Assembly: GCF_015555045.1 (NCBI RefSeq) | Contig: NZ_JADNJQ010000021.1 | Coordinates: 1 to 39,675 of the forward strand | Source of the DNA: Collinsella aerofaciens | Lineage (GTDB): Bacteria > Actinomycetota > Coriobacteriia > Coriobacteriales > Coriobacteriaceae | Direction: 5' to 3' | Length of the DNA: 39,675 nt | Shown here: piece by piece, positions 29,959 through 38,607 of the stretch | Numbering within the stretch: position 1 is the first letter of the stretch | Layout: each line of letters begins with the position of its first letter | Made by a program: the position numbers and the translations under genes | Notes under the pieces: generated by a model | What the model saw: only the letters and a program-made list of their open reading frames with translations | The model's database searches: none | Told to the model about the DNA's origin: nothing

Positions 29959-30168
29959 ATGATGCCCGTGGTCAGCCGAGAGTACATCGCGCGATCCGCC
30001 CGCCGCCACGACACGGTCATGGCGTGGGCGTTCCGCCGCGCCCTGTGGGTCACGGCGGCGCCCCGCCGCCGACCGGGGGGTGCCGGGGGCGTGCGCCTGG
30101 AGGCGTTGCGCTACGGGGGCATCGAGGCGTGCATGTCCAACCGAGGGCGCTCCCCGGTGGAGTGGTAG
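29959..30168 (+). CDS. Small basic hypothetical protein
   Basis: A 69-residue Arg-rich protein. Two adjacent ATG codons (29959 and 29962) follow AGGGG closely. The same context, TAGGGGATG, also joins this gene's stop to the HNH start and recurs after the HNH stop, which suggests a habitual initiation context in this operon. No family is recognised. Confidence 0.45.
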   Translation: MMPVVSREYIARSARRHDTVMAWAFRRALWVTAAPRRRPGGAGGVRLEALRYGGIEACMSNRGRSPVEW

Positions 30169-30171
30169 GGG

Positions 30172-30579
30172 ATGGGCAACCCGCGCAAGGCCAACGGCGC
30201 CCGCCGCCGCCATGTCGTGCGGTGGCTCCGCTCGCAGGGCAGGCCCTGCTGGATATGTGGGCTACCCATAGACTACGGGGTGCCGCCGGGCAACCCCGGG
30301 GCCTTCGAGTGCGACGAGCTCGTCCCGGTCAGCCGCGGCGGATCGCCCTTCGACCGCGACAACGTCGCCGCCGCGCACCGCTGCTGCAACAACTGGCGCC
30401 GCGCCCGCAGCGTCGCCGAGGTCTCGGCCGTCCGGTCCGCGCTCGCCGCGCGCCGCGCCGCCTGGAGCTCGCCCGAGACGTTCGTCGCGTTGTGCAAGGC
30501 GCTCAAGGACGATCGCGCCTCGGTTATTGGCCCCCCGTCCGTGCCCGACAAACAGCCTCGGGCAACGACCTCGTGGTAG
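30172..30579 (+). CDS. HNH endonuclease
   Basis: A 135-residue HNH nuclease. The zinc and active-site features are CWICG, ECDELVPVSRGG, DRDNVAAAHRCCNNWR. The first HNH histidine position (usually DH) reads DE here; the Asn and final His are kept. HNH proteins encoded beside terminase are needed for cohesive-end cleavage in several phages, so a cos packaging mechanism is plausible. It starts 4 bases after the previous gene's stop. Confidence 0.8.
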   Translation: MGNPRKANGARRRHVVRWLRSQGRPCWICGLPIDYGVPPGNPGAFECDELVPVSRGGSPFDRDNVAAAHRCCNNWRRARSVAEVSAVRSALAARRAAWSSPETFVALCKALKDDRASVIGPPSVPDKQPRATTSW

Positions 30580-30728
30580 GGGATGCGCCCCGGCGCTCGA
30601 CCCCACGGGGGTCTTTTGTCGGGAGGGACGGGGCCACCATCCCGCGCCAGGGCCGCAATACCCCCGAATACGCTTTTTTACGGAAGTCAAGCAAAAACCG
30701 CAGCTAAACCGAGAAAAACTAGGCGGGT
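30580..30728 (+). other. Non-coding gap after HNH with terminator-like hairpin; possible cos region
   Basis: A 6-bp hairpin GACCCC/GGGGTC followed by TTTT lies at 30599-30617. A 51-codon frame could start at 30583 (context TAGGGGATG) and run into the next gene, but it has no clear character. The gap between an HNH gene and the terminases is a usual place for cos; I see no sequence proof of it. Confidence 0.35.
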
Positions 30729-31745
30729 GTGTACGTGAAGATACACGATATCGTCCCATATGAGCGAAACGCGCGGCACAACGCCTCCGCCGTCCCCGTG
30801 GTCGCCGACTCAATCAAGGAGTTCGGCCTGCGCGGGACCATCGGCCTGGAGAGCCGCGAGCGCCCGGTTATTGTATGGGGGCACACCCGCGTCGAGGCGT
30901 GCAGAAGCCTGGGGTGGGACGAGATTCCCGACTCCAAGATCGAGTACTGCGACGACCTGACCGACGAGCAGATCAAGGCCTTCCGCATCGCCGACAACAA
31001 GACCGGCGAGGTGGCAACCTGGAACAAGTCGATGCTTCGCGAGGAGGTCCGCAGCCTCAAGGACTTCGACATGTCGCGGTTCGGGCTGGACTTCAAGAGC
31101 AAGCGGCTCGACTACGGCCACGAGCGCCTGAGGACGGACGACGCGTACAACCTGCGCCTCGTCAGCCGATCCGACTGCGGCCGCGACGGCATGCCCCGCA
31201 TGAAGCGGTGCATGGCCAAGCCGGCGGACATGATCGGGTTCAACTACGCCAAGAGCACCCCCGAGGCCGACAAGGCCGGCCGCTGCTGCCACTTCTTCAT
31301 CGACGACTACCAGTTCGAGCGCGTGTGGGCACGCCCCGCCGCCTACCTCGAGTGCCTGCGCGGCTTCGACTGCGTCCTCACGCCCGACTTCTCGCTCTAC
31401 CTCGACATGCCCGATGCCATGCAGCGGTGGAACCGCTACCGCTCCCAGGCGCTCGGCCACTGGTGGCAGGAGCAGGGCCTCCGTGTAGTCCCGACCCTGT
31501 CGTGGGCGCAGCGCCGGAGCTTCCGCTTCGCGTTCGACGGCGTCCCGCGCCGCTCGACCGTCGCCGTGTCGACCGTCGGCGTGAAGGGGGACGAGAACGC
31601 CCTGGCCGTCTGGCGCGAGGGCATGGCGGAGGCAATGAGCCGCCTGGAGCCCGCGCGCGTGCTGCTCTACGGCGGCGACATTGGATTCGATTTCGGCGGC
31701 TGCGAGGTCGTCGAGTACAAGGGAGGCGGTTTCCGTGGGAGGTAG
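30729..31745 (+). CDS. ParB-domain / DUF4417 fusion protein
   Basis: A 338-residue protein. Residues 1-95 are a ParB/Srx-like domain (IHDIVPYERNARHN, then VIVWGHTRVEACRSLGW). Residues from about 155 to the end match DUF4417: PADMIGFNYAKS, CCHFFIDDYQFERVW, DCVLTPDFSLYLDMP. Such fusions are found beside phage terminase genes; the biochemical role is not known. The start is GTG. This is the second ParB-fold protein of the prophage. It overlaps the next gene by 11 bases. Confidence 0.75.
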   Translation: MYVKIHDIVPYERNARHNASAVPVVADSIKEFGLRGTIGLESRERPVIVWGHTRVEACRSLGWDEIPDSKIEYCDDLTDEQIKAFRIADNKTGEVATWNKSMLREEVRSLKDFDMSRFGLDFKSKRLDYGHERLRTDDAYNLRLVSRSDCGRDGMPRMKRCMAKPADMIGFNYAKSTPEADKAGRCCHFFIDDYQFERVWARPAAYLECLRGFDCVLTPDFSLYLDMPDAMQRWNRYRSQALGHWWQEQGLRVVPTLSWAQRRSFRFAFDGVPRRSTVAVSTVGVKGDENALAVWREGMAEAMSRLEPARVLLYGGDIGFDFGGCEVVEYKGGGFRGR

Positions 31746-32397
31746 GGACTCATACTCTTACTCCGGCAAGCGTTCAGCCAAGGACGGATCGACACTGTCA
31801 GCCTACGCGGTCGCATCCCTGAACAAGGGCACTGCTGGGGGAACGACGGTGGAGTCTGCCATAGCCCGCTTTCGCGAGCAGCTGATGGACAATAGGTACG
31901 AGCACTCGGCCTATATCGATGACGCGGGATATGTCCATGCGCTGGGGTCGACTGGTAATGAAGGGTCGACCAGAGTCGCACCGCTGTCCGCCGTCGCCCA
32001 TGAAAAGGGCGTCTCGACGATTATCCATAACCATCCTCATGGCGGCGCGGACGGCCGCAAATGGGGAGGCCCGCTTTCCGGCGGCGACCTGGAATACATC
32101 GCCTCGGCCTACAACAGGAGCGGAGGACGCGTCAAAAGGATCGTCGCGACGTCGAACGAGGGGACCTATTCCGCGCTCGTGACGAAAAGCGTGAGCGGCA
32201 AGGCCGTCAAGTCTGCCGCAAAGCGAGCCGACGCTTCGGTCATGAGCAGGAAATACCAGAGCGAAATCGCGATGTGGAGAGCCATGAACAAGGCCTACAC
32301 CTCGGAGTTTGCTAAAATAGGCATTGAGATCAGCTATGAGAAGCAACCGAAGAAAAGCGGGCTTCTCGTGACCCAGAAGACCGGCACCTATGCGTGA
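31735..32397 (+). CDS. JAMM/JAB-motif phage protein
   Basis: A 220-residue protein with a JAMM-type metal site: H98-N-H100-P101 (TIIHNHPHGG) and, after 14 residues, S115-G-G-D118 (PLSGGDLEYI). This matches the HxHP...SxxD pattern of JAB/MPN isopeptidases and RadC-like proteins. The N-terminus is Ser/Tyr/Gly-rich. The start is GTG at 31735 with GGGAGGCGG upstream. Base composition is lower in GC than the flanking genes, which suggests separate acquisition. A peptidase acting on head or tail proteins, or on host conjugates, is possible. Confidence 0.7.
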   Translation: MGGRDSYSYSGKRSAKDGSTLSAYAVASLNKGTAGGTTVESAIARFREQLMDNRYEHSAYIDDAGYVHALGSTGNEGSTRVAPLSAVAHEKGVSTIIHNHPHGGADGRKWGGPLSGGDLEYIASAYNRSGGRVKRIVATSNEGTYSALVTKSVSGKAVKSAAKRADASVMSRKYQSEIAMWRAMNKAYTSEFAKIGIEISYEKQPKKSGLLVTQKTGTYA

Positions 32398-32413
32398 TAG
32401 GGGTTGATGCCAG

Positions 32414-32629
32414 ATGGCATACGACGTTGACTACGATTTCGAGTTTGACGAGGACGAGTTCGGCACGGCGATGATGCCCAACGGCGTCAAGTGGCGCGGG
32501 AACCTCTGCCTGCTCCCCAACGGCAGGTACCTCCCGCCGGGAAACTACCGCACCGAAGACGGCGGCGACATCATCTATGAGCCGCCCGAGCTGAGCCCGT
32601 ACGCCGAGATGCTCTCGCAGTTCAGATAG
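32414..32629 (+). CDS. Small acidic hypothetical protein
   Basis: A 71-residue protein with an Asp/Glu-rich start (DVDYDFEFDEDEF). It follows the JAMM-motif gene by 16 bases and precedes a terminator. The pairing suggests a joint accessory cassette; it could be a partner or inhibitor of the JAMM protein. No family is recognised. Confidence 0.55.
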   Translation: MAYDVDYDFEFDEDEFGTAMMPNGVKWRGNLCLLPNGRYLPPGNYRTEDGGDIIYEPPELSPYAEMLSQFR

Positions 32630-32652
32630 GCTGCCGGTATTCAGGATTTTTT

Positions 32653-32680
32653 AAAGCCGTCCCCCAGGGGCGGCTTTTTT
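32653..32680 (+). terminator. Terminator before the terminase genes
   Basis: A stem AAAGCCG/CGGCTTT extended by C/G pairs is followed by six T. It would separate the JAMM cassette from the terminase genes, so the latter may have their own promoter or rely on antitermination. Confidence 0.75.
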
Positions 32681-32700
32681 ATGCCGATTGGAGGTGGCGG

Positions 32701-33084
32701 ATGTCCCTCGAAAAGCCCGCCGCGGTCGCCGGCGACCCCGTGAAGAGCGCCAAGTGGGACGAGCTCACGGCAGGCCGCTCGTTCACCCAGGCCGACGCTC
32801 CGACGCTCGCGCTGCTGTGCCAGTGGTACAAGATCGTCGAGCTCGCCCAGGACGAGCTGGACAGCTTCGGCGAGCAGACCGCCTACCAGAACGACATGGG
32901 GGACCTGAAGTCCTTCCCGCAGATAGCGACCCTGAAGACCGCGTCGGCGGAGATCAGGCAACTCAACAAGCAGCTCGGCATAACCGACGGCCACGAGGGG
33001 GCGCCAGATGTCCGGAACGTCCAGACCAAGCTCTTCTCGATCGCCGAGCGCCACGAGGCGCGGAAGGCAAGAGCCGCGGTATAG
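32701..33084 (+). CDS. Terminase small subunit (P27-like)
   Basis: A 127-residue protein of the P27 small-terminase type: helical, with LCQWYKIVELAQDELDSFGE and PQIATLKTASAEIRQLNKQLG, the typical C-terminal oligomerisation segment. It recognises phage DNA and recruits the large subunit. A GGAGGTGGCGG site precedes the ATG. Its end overlaps the large-subunit start by 77 bases in another frame. Confidence 0.8.
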   Translation: MSLEKPAAVAGDPVKSAKWDELTAGRSFTQADAPTLALLCQWYKIVELAQDELDSFGEQTAYQNDMGDLKSFPQIATLKTASAEIRQLNKQLGITDGHEGAPDVRNVQTKLFSIAERHEARKARAAV

Positions 33085-34519
33085 GGTCGCCGTGGGCGAG
33101 GCCGCCTACTCCGAGGGCGAGGACGCCGCCGAGCTGGGCGGGGACCTGGGCATGGAGCCCATCGAGTGGCAGTCGCTCGTGCTGTCCGACTGGTGCGCGT
33201 GCGACGCCGAGGGCCGACCAGCCTACGTCACGTGCGGCCTGGACGTGCCGCGCCAGAACGGCAAGAACGCCGTCATCGAGATATACGAGGTGTTCCGCCT
33301 GGCGGTCTGCGGCTGGCACATCCTCCACACCGCGCACCGCGTGAAGACCGCAAAGAAGGCGTTCAACCGACTCGTCCGCTACTTCACGGACAAGGAGCAC
33401 CCCGAGCTCTCGTGCCTTGTCGAGAGGATCCGCCGCACGAACGGCGAGGAGGCCATCTACCTCACCAACGGCGGCTCCATCGAGTTCTCGGCGCGCACCA
33501 ACGGAAGCGCCCGAGGCTTCGATGACATCCAGCTCGTCGTGTTCGACGAGGCGCAGGAGCTCACAGACTCCCAGTACGACGCCATCATGTACACGCTCGC
33601 CGCGTCCGCGACCGGCGAGCGCCAGATCATCTACACGGGCACGCCGCCCAACGAGGACTGCCCCGGCACCGTGTTCGCGCGCACGCGCGCGGCCATCCTG
33701 GCCGGCGACATCCCGAACACCGAGTGGTGCTCGTGGGCGACCGACGAGTGCCCGCGCCAGGACGCCACGTTCGACGACGTGGTGGACCTCATCTACGAAT
33801 CGAACCCGAGCATGGGCATCATCCTGTCGCTCGACTTCACCCGCATGGAGTTCGCCGGCGGGTCGATCACCGGCTTCGCCCACGAGCGCCTGGGCTGGTT
33901 CAGCCCTGCCGCCATGCTCACGAGGGCCATCCCGCGGGCATCGTGGGACGGCGCGCTCATCGACGCCATCGGCGACCGGTACCGCGGCAAGAAGGCCTTC
34001 GGGGTGAAGTTCTCCAGGGACGGGTCGACCTACGCGCTGTCGGGTTGCAAGCTCGGCCAGCGCACGCTCAAGGGCAAGGCCGCCGTCGAGCTCATCAGAG
34101 TCGGAACGACCGCCGGCGGCGCCCGCGAGCTCGCCGAGTGGCTCTACGACCGCCGCGCGACCGCGTCGGTCGTCGTCATCGACGGCATGTCGGGCGCCGA
34201 CGCGCTCATCGACCGCCTCGCGGAGATGAAGCCGCCGCGCGGCTACGTCGTGAGGCCGCAGACGCGCGACGTGGTCGCCGCCGCGGTCGGCTTCGTGGAC
34301 GCGCTCAACGACGGCACGCTCGCGCACACCTACGACCCGACCCTCGAGGAGTCGGCGAGGAAGTGCGTCCGCAGGAAGATCGGGTCCAGGGGAGGATGGG
34401 GCTTCGGCTCCCCCGAGGACGCGACCGTGTCGCCCGAGCCGCTCGAATCTTGCTCGCTCGCGCTGTGGGGCGCGAGGACCACCAAGCGCAACCCGCGCAG
34501 GAAGCAGAGGACACTGTGA
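33008..34519 (+). CDS. Terminase large subunit
   Basis: A 503-residue packaging ATPase/nuclease. Walker A is PRQNGKNA at 81-88, Walker B is LVVFDEAQ with D180-E181, and the coupling motif YTGTPPNED follows. The C-terminal RNase-H-like nuclease includes VVVIDGMSGAD. The N-terminal segment EPRYRVAVGEAAYSEGEDAAEL is typical of the family, so I keep the ATG at 33008 despite the overlap with the small subunit; a GTG at 33092 is an alternative. Its stop overlaps the portal start (GTGA). Confidence 0.93.
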   Translation: MSGTSRPSSSRSPSATRRGRQEPRYRVAVGEAAYSEGEDAAELGGDLGMEPIEWQSLVLSDWCACDAEGRPAYVTCGLDVPRQNGKNAVIEIYEVFRLAVCGWHILHTAHRVKTAKKAFNRLVRYFTDKEHPELSCLVERIRRTNGEEAIYLTNGGSIEFSARTNGSARGFDDIQLVVFDEAQELTDSQYDAIMYTLAASATGERQIIYTGTPPNEDCPGTVFARTRAAILAGDIPNTEWCSWATDECPRQDATFDDVVDLIYESNPSMGIILSLDFTRMEFAGGSITGFAHERLGWFSPAAMLTRAIPRASWDGALIDAIGDRYRGKKAFGVKFSRDGSTYALSGCKLGQRTLKGKAAVELIRVGTTAGGARELAEWLYDRRATASVVVIDGMSGADALIDRLAEMKPPRGYVVRPQTRDVVAAAVGFVDALNDGTLAHTYDPTLEESARKCVRRKIGSRGGWGFGSPEDATVSPEPLESCSLALWGARTTKRNPRRKQRTL

Positions 34520-36024
34520 TCCAGAGAATTGGGCGTGGGACCTCCGTTGAGACCCCGAACCTCGACGCCGTCCCCAAGCCGTACCGAGCCGCCGTGGAGG
34601 ACATGTTCGACACCTGGGGCGACGTGTCGGCGCGAAACACCGTCCTCAAGCGCTACTACGAGATGAAGAACGAGATGAGGAGCCTCGGCATCTCCATCCC
34701 GCCCATGCTCGAGAAGGTCGACTGCGTCACCGGCTGGTGCGCCAAGGCCGTCAAGGCGCACTCCGTGCGCTCCGTCTTCGACGGCTTTGTCTTCGACGGC
34801 GCGGAGGATCAGGACCTCAAGCGCCTCGTGCGCAAGAACCGCCTGCGGTCGCTCTACCGGCAGGCGTGCTCGAGCGCCCTCACCTACGGCGTGTCGGCCA
34901 TGACCGTCATGAAGGGCAGGCCGGGCCAGCCCGCGTCGATGGTGCGCGTGTTCAGCGCGAACCAGTTCTGCTGCCTGTGGGACAAGGACGAGGGCCGCAT
35001 CCGCTGCGGCGTCGTCCTCGCCGACGTCGATCGGTCGGGCAACGCCTCCCGCTACGTGTGCCACTTCCGGGACGCGGTGCTCACGCTGGTGCGCATCGGC
35101 TCGGGCGGCGGACCCTACGAGTGGGATTGCGTGGTGGAGCCGAATCCCATGGGACGGCCGCTCATGGAGGTGCTCACCTACGACCCCGACCCCGACCGCC
35201 CGCTCGGCCACTCGATGCTCACGCCCGAGGTCCGGGGCATCGTCGACAAGGCCATGCGCGACGTGCTGCGCATGGAGGTCGGCGCGGAGTTCTTCACGTT
35301 CCCACAGCGATACATCCTCGGCGCCAAGGACGACCTCTTCTCCGTGAAGGACGGGGACGGGGACGAAGGCGAGGACGAGGGCGGCGACAGCGTGCCGTCG
35401 CCAATAGCCAAGTTCAAAGCATACGTCGGGTCGTTCCTCGCCATCACCAAGGACGAGGACGGCGACGTCCCGACCGTAGGGCAGTTCGCCGCGCCGACCG
35501 CCGACAACTTCACGCGCGTGTTCGAGAACGACGCGCAGCGGTTCTCCGGCGCGACCAACGTGCCGCTGGCACAGCTGGGCGTGCTGTCGAACACCTACAC
35601 GTCCTCGGACGCCCTGGGCGCGGCGAACGACCCGCTCATCCTCGAGGTGGAGCAGATCAACGAGCACAACGCCGAGGCGCTCGAGACGATCGCGCAGATG
35701 ATGATGGCGGTCAAGGACGACGTCCCGATAACCAGGCTCACCGACGAGCAGTGCGCCGTCCAGGCGTGCTTCAAGGACCCCTCGATGCCGACCATCGCCG
35801 CGCGCGCCGACGCCTGGACGAAACTCGGCGCCGCGGACGAGAGCATGGTGGGCACCCGCGTCTACTACGAGGGCGTGGGCCTGTCCCAGCCGACCATCGA
35901 CCGCCTGGAGCGCGAAAAGCAGCAGGGCGGCGCCATCGCGTCGCTCAACGCCATGGCCGACACGATGGCCATCGAGGCCGCGAGGGCCGCGGCCCTGCCG
36001 CCAGCCGGCGGTGAGGCGGAGTGA
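34516..36024 (+). CDS. Portal protein (SPP1 gp6-like)
   Basis: A 502-residue portal of the SPP1 gp6 type, forming the dodecameric ring through which DNA enters the head. Its start is a GTG overlapping the terminase stop. Recognisable parts are the stem/crown sequence (LGHSMLTPEVRGIVDKAM) and the typical C-terminal portion with SGATNVPLAQLGVLSNTYTSSDAL. An Asp/Glu/Gly-rich loop (GDGDEGEDEGGD) interrupts the middle and is probably disordered. Confidence 0.9.
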   Translation: MIQRIGRGTSVETPNLDAVPKPYRAAVEDMFDTWGDVSARNTVLKRYYEMKNEMRSLGISIPPMLEKVDCVTGWCAKAVKAHSVRSVFDGFVFDGAEDQDLKRLVRKNRLRSLYRQACSSALTYGVSAMTVMKGRPGQPASMVRVFSANQFCCLWDKDEGRIRCGVVLADVDRSGNASRYVCHFRDAVLTLVRIGSGGGPYEWDCVVEPNPMGRPLMEVLTYDPDPDRPLGHSMLTPEVRGIVDKAMRDVLRMEVGAEFFTFPQRYILGAKDDLFSVKDGDGDEGEDEGGDSVPSPIAKFKAYVGSFLAITKDEDGDVPTVGQFAAPTADNFTRVFENDAQRFSGATNVPLAQLGVLSNTYTSSDALGAANDPLILEVEQINEHNAEALETIAQMMMAVKDDVPITRLTDEQCAVQACFKDPSMPTIAARADAWTKLGAADESMVGTRVYYEGVGLSQPTIDRLEREKQQGGAIASLNAMADTMAIEAARAAALPPAGGEAE

Positions 36025-36899
36025 TACCGCGCGGGGGCTTCGACCGCTACGCCCGCGCGCTCGGGATAAACGCCGACCTGCTGCAGGCGGCTGTCGCGCA
36101 GGCGATAGACGAGTGCGCGGGCCTCTACGGCGAGGAGCTCTACCGGGCGCTGGCGCGCACCTACGCGGCGCTCGTGGCCAAGTTCGGCTCGTTCGCCGCG
36201 GCGGCGGCCGTCGAGTTCTACGCCGCCATGCGTTCGGGCGCCGGCCCGGCGCAGGGATACGAGCCGCGGCAGTTCGACCCCGGCCACGGCGGGCTCCTCG
36301 CGAGCGACGTCGACGAGGCGTTGAGGAACTCCGCGCCCGCCGCGGCGCTCGCGGCGAGGGCCGTGCAGCGCGCCATGGGCTACGCGGACGCCACGATCCA
36401 AGGCAACGCCATGGCCGACCCGGCACACCCGCGCTGGGCGCTGGTGCCGCACGCCGGCGCATGCGACTGGTGCCGGATGATCGGCTCGCGCGGTTTCGTC
36501 TTCAAGAGCTCGGCGACCGCCGGCGCCGAGCGCCATCCGAGCTGCAGGTGCATACCGGTCGCCGACTTCTCCGACAGCCCCGCGCTCGACGGCTACGATC
36601 CGGCGGCGCTCTACGACGAGTACCGCGCGAAGCACCCCGAATGGGGCTCCCATCGCACGGGATCGCGCGCCCGCCGCAGCGGCAAGGTGGTCGCCGCATT
36701 CGTGGACGGGAAGAGGTTCGGAAGCATCGGCGACATCCAGAGGTACATGGAGGGGGCATCGTCCCCCGACGACCTCAAGGCCCGCATGGCCACCGCGAAC
36801 AGGGCGGGGCTGGCAATGGGCTTCCAACCGGGGAGCCCCTACGCCAAGTCGCTCGCGCAGACCGCGGCGGGCGTGAGCAAGAGGCTCTCGGCCAAGTGA
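36021..36899 (+). CDS. MuF-like minor head protein
   Basis: A 292-residue head protein starting at a GTG that overlaps the portal stop. The signature CDWCRMIGSRGFVF followed by HPSCRCIPV is typical of phage minor head proteins of the Mu gpF / SPP1 gp7 class, probably a zinc site. It may help start head assembly or leave with DNA. The C-terminal 80 residues are basic and helical. Confidence 0.75.
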   Translation: MIPRGGFDRYARALGINADLLQAAVAQAIDECAGLYGEELYRALARTYAALVAKFGSFAAAAAVEFYAAMRSGAGPAQGYEPRQFDPGHGGLLASDVDEALRNSAPAAALAARAVQRAMGYADATIQGNAMADPAHPRWALVPHAGACDWCRMIGSRGFVFKSSATAGAERHPSCRCIPVADFSDSPALDGYDPAALYDEYRAKHPEWGSHRTGSRARRSGKVVAAFVDGKRFGSIGDIQRYMEGASSPDDLKARMATANRAGLAMGFQPGSPYAKSLAQTAAGVSKRLSAK

Positions 36900-36978
36900 G
36901 GACGCCCCGTGGGAGGGCGGGCGCGACGCGCCATCAAGCGTCGCCGGCGAAGACACGCAACGCGCCGGCAGGAACACG

Positions 36979-37009
36979 AGGCCGCAGCCCGCACGGGAGG
37001 CGGCCTTTT
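36979..37009 (+). terminator. Weak terminator-like hairpin
   Basis: A 7-bp stem AGGCCGC/GCGGCCT with an inner CCCG/CGGG helix is followed by four T, between the minor head gene and the scaffold gene. It may trim expression levels within the late operon. Confidence 0.45.
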
Positions 37010-37084
37010 CCATGCCAAAACACCGCCAGCGCCGCCGCACGGAGGCGCGAAGCGAGCCCCGCACGGGGCCGGAAGGAGTGCAAG

Positions 37085-37645
37085 ATGCCTACCCAACAGC
37101 AAGCCAACAACGTGACCGATCCCGTCGAGCCCCCGCAGCCGGCGGCGCCGGCGGAGCCCGGCGGCGACCAGGGATCCGGGGCCCCACAGGAGCCGGCAGC
37201 GATCGACTGGAAGGCCGAGGCCGAGCGATTCAAGAAGGAGTCTCGCAAGTGGGAGGCCCGGGCCAAGGAGAACAAGGGCAAGGCCGACCTGTGGGACGCA
37301 CAGGGCGCGCAGACGCCCACCGTCGAGTCCCTCAACGACGAGCTCAACGACCTGAAGGGCCGCCTCGCCGCATCCGAGGCCGAGCGCGAGCGCGAGCGCA
37401 CGCTGGCGCGCGTGTCCCAGGCCACCGGCGTGCCGGCCGCGCTCATCCACGGCGACGACGAGGAGTCGATGACGGCCTCGGCAAAGGCCGTCGCCGACTT
37501 CGCCGAGTCGCGCCAGCCCGGATACCCGCTCGACAAGGGCGGCTCCGGCGGAGGCAAGAAAGTGAACAAGGAGTCCATCGAGTCCATCAAGGACCCCGCC
37601 AAGCGCATCATGGCCCGCGCCGCGCACATGGACCTCTACAAGTAA
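37085..37645 (+). CDS. Scaffolding protein
   Basis: A 186-residue protein with a disordered Pro/Ala-rich start, a long charged coiled coil (about 40-115; WKAEAERFKKESRKWEARAKE) and a C-terminal basic helix (DPAKRIMARAAHMDLYK). This is the standard build of phage scaffolds, which guide capsid assembly and then leave. AAGGAG precedes the ATG. It sits 13 bases upstream of the major capsid gene. Confidence 0.8.
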   Translation: MPTQQQANNVTDPVEPPQPAAPAEPGGDQGSGAPQEPAAIDWKAEAERFKKESRKWEARAKENKGKADLWDAQGAQTPTVESLNDELNDLKGRLAASEAERERERTLARVSQATGVPAALIHGDDEESMTASAKAVADFAESRQPGYPLDKGGSGGGKKVNKESIESIKDPAKRIMARAAHMDLYK

Positions 37646-37658
37646 GAAGGGGGCAAAC

Positions 37659-38597
37659 ATGCCCGTACCCGCAAACATCTCCGACTCCACGGCCATCAAC
37701 GCCTCGATGGACCAGGAGTTCATCCGCAACTTCGAGGGCGACCTCGACCGACTGCTCGAGGTCCTCGGCATCTTCGGCGCCGAGACCATCGCCGCCGGCA
37801 CCACGCTCAAGATGCTCAAGGTGGCCGGCGAGCTCAACAACTCCAAGACCGCCGGATCCAAGGAGTCCGCCACCGGCGATACCGCCGTCCAGCTGGGCTC
37901 CAGCTCCGGCACCGCCTACGTCGAGGGCGACGAGGTCGCGCTGTCCAAGTTCACCGCCACCTACGAGCCCGTCGGCGAGGCCGAGGCCTTCCCGTACCGC
38001 CGCATGACCACGCACAAGGCGATCCAGCAGTCCGGCTACGTCAACGCCGTGCTCAAGACCGACAAGCACATGGCCTCGCTCGTGCGCCGCAGCATCGTCT
38101 CGCAGTTCTTCTCCTTCCTGCTCAAGGGAACGGGCACGGCGACCGGCAAGGGCCTGCAGGCGTGCGCCGCTGCAGTCGACGCCAAGCTCGGCAACACCCT
38201 CGAGACCAACGGCGACGCCGCCGAGCGCGTCGTGCACTTCATCAACCGAGACGACGCAGCCGACTACCTCGGCAACGCGACCATCACCGACCAGAACCTG
38301 TTCGGCCTGACCTACCTCGAGAACTTCCTGGGCCTCTCGGGCGTCTTCCTGACCAACCAGGTCGCCAAGGGAACCATGATCGCCACCCCCGCCGACAACA
38401 TCCGCATCTTCGGCGTGGACTTCGGCGAGCTCGCGACCTCGGGCCTCACGTACACGGTATCCGACTCCGGCCTGATCGGCGTCGCGCACACCCCGGCGTA
38501 CGACCACGTGTCGGTCGAGACGAACGTGCTCGCCGGCGCGACGTTCTTCCCCGAGGTGAAGGACTACATCGTGAAGGGAACCATCACGACCAAGTAA
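37659..38597 (+). CDS. Major capsid protein
   Basis: A 312-residue protein in the invariable position after the scaffold. Its composition (Ala/Gly/Thr-rich, few cysteines) and segments such as VGEAEAFPYRRMTTHKAIQQSGY and FLTNQVAKGTMIATPADNIRIFG fit an HK97-fold capsid subunit. No N-terminal delta domain is seen, in keeping with the separate scaffold. AAGGGGG precedes the ATG. Confidence 0.82.
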   Translation: MPVPANISDSTAINASMDQEFIRNFEGDLDRLLEVLGIFGAETIAAGTTLKMLKVAGELNNSKTAGSKESATGDTAVQLGSSSGTAYVEGDEVALSKFTATYEPVGEAEAFPYRRMTTHKAIQQSGYVNAVLKTDKHMASLVRRSIVSQFFSFLLKGTGTATGKGLQACAAAVDAKLGNTLETNGDAAERVVHFINRDDAADYLGNATITDQNLFGLTYLENFLGLSGVFLTNQVAKGTMIATPADNIRIFGVDFGELATSGLTYTVSDSGLIGVAHTPAYDHVSVETNVLAGATFFPEVKDYIVKGTITTK

Positions 38598-38607
38598 GGA
38601 GGCCACC

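Noticed and set aside
33724-34515. Upstream extension of the portal gene
   Set aside because: It lies in another frame of the large terminase and is Arg-rich shadow sequence; the portal N-terminus starts at the coupled GTG at 34516.
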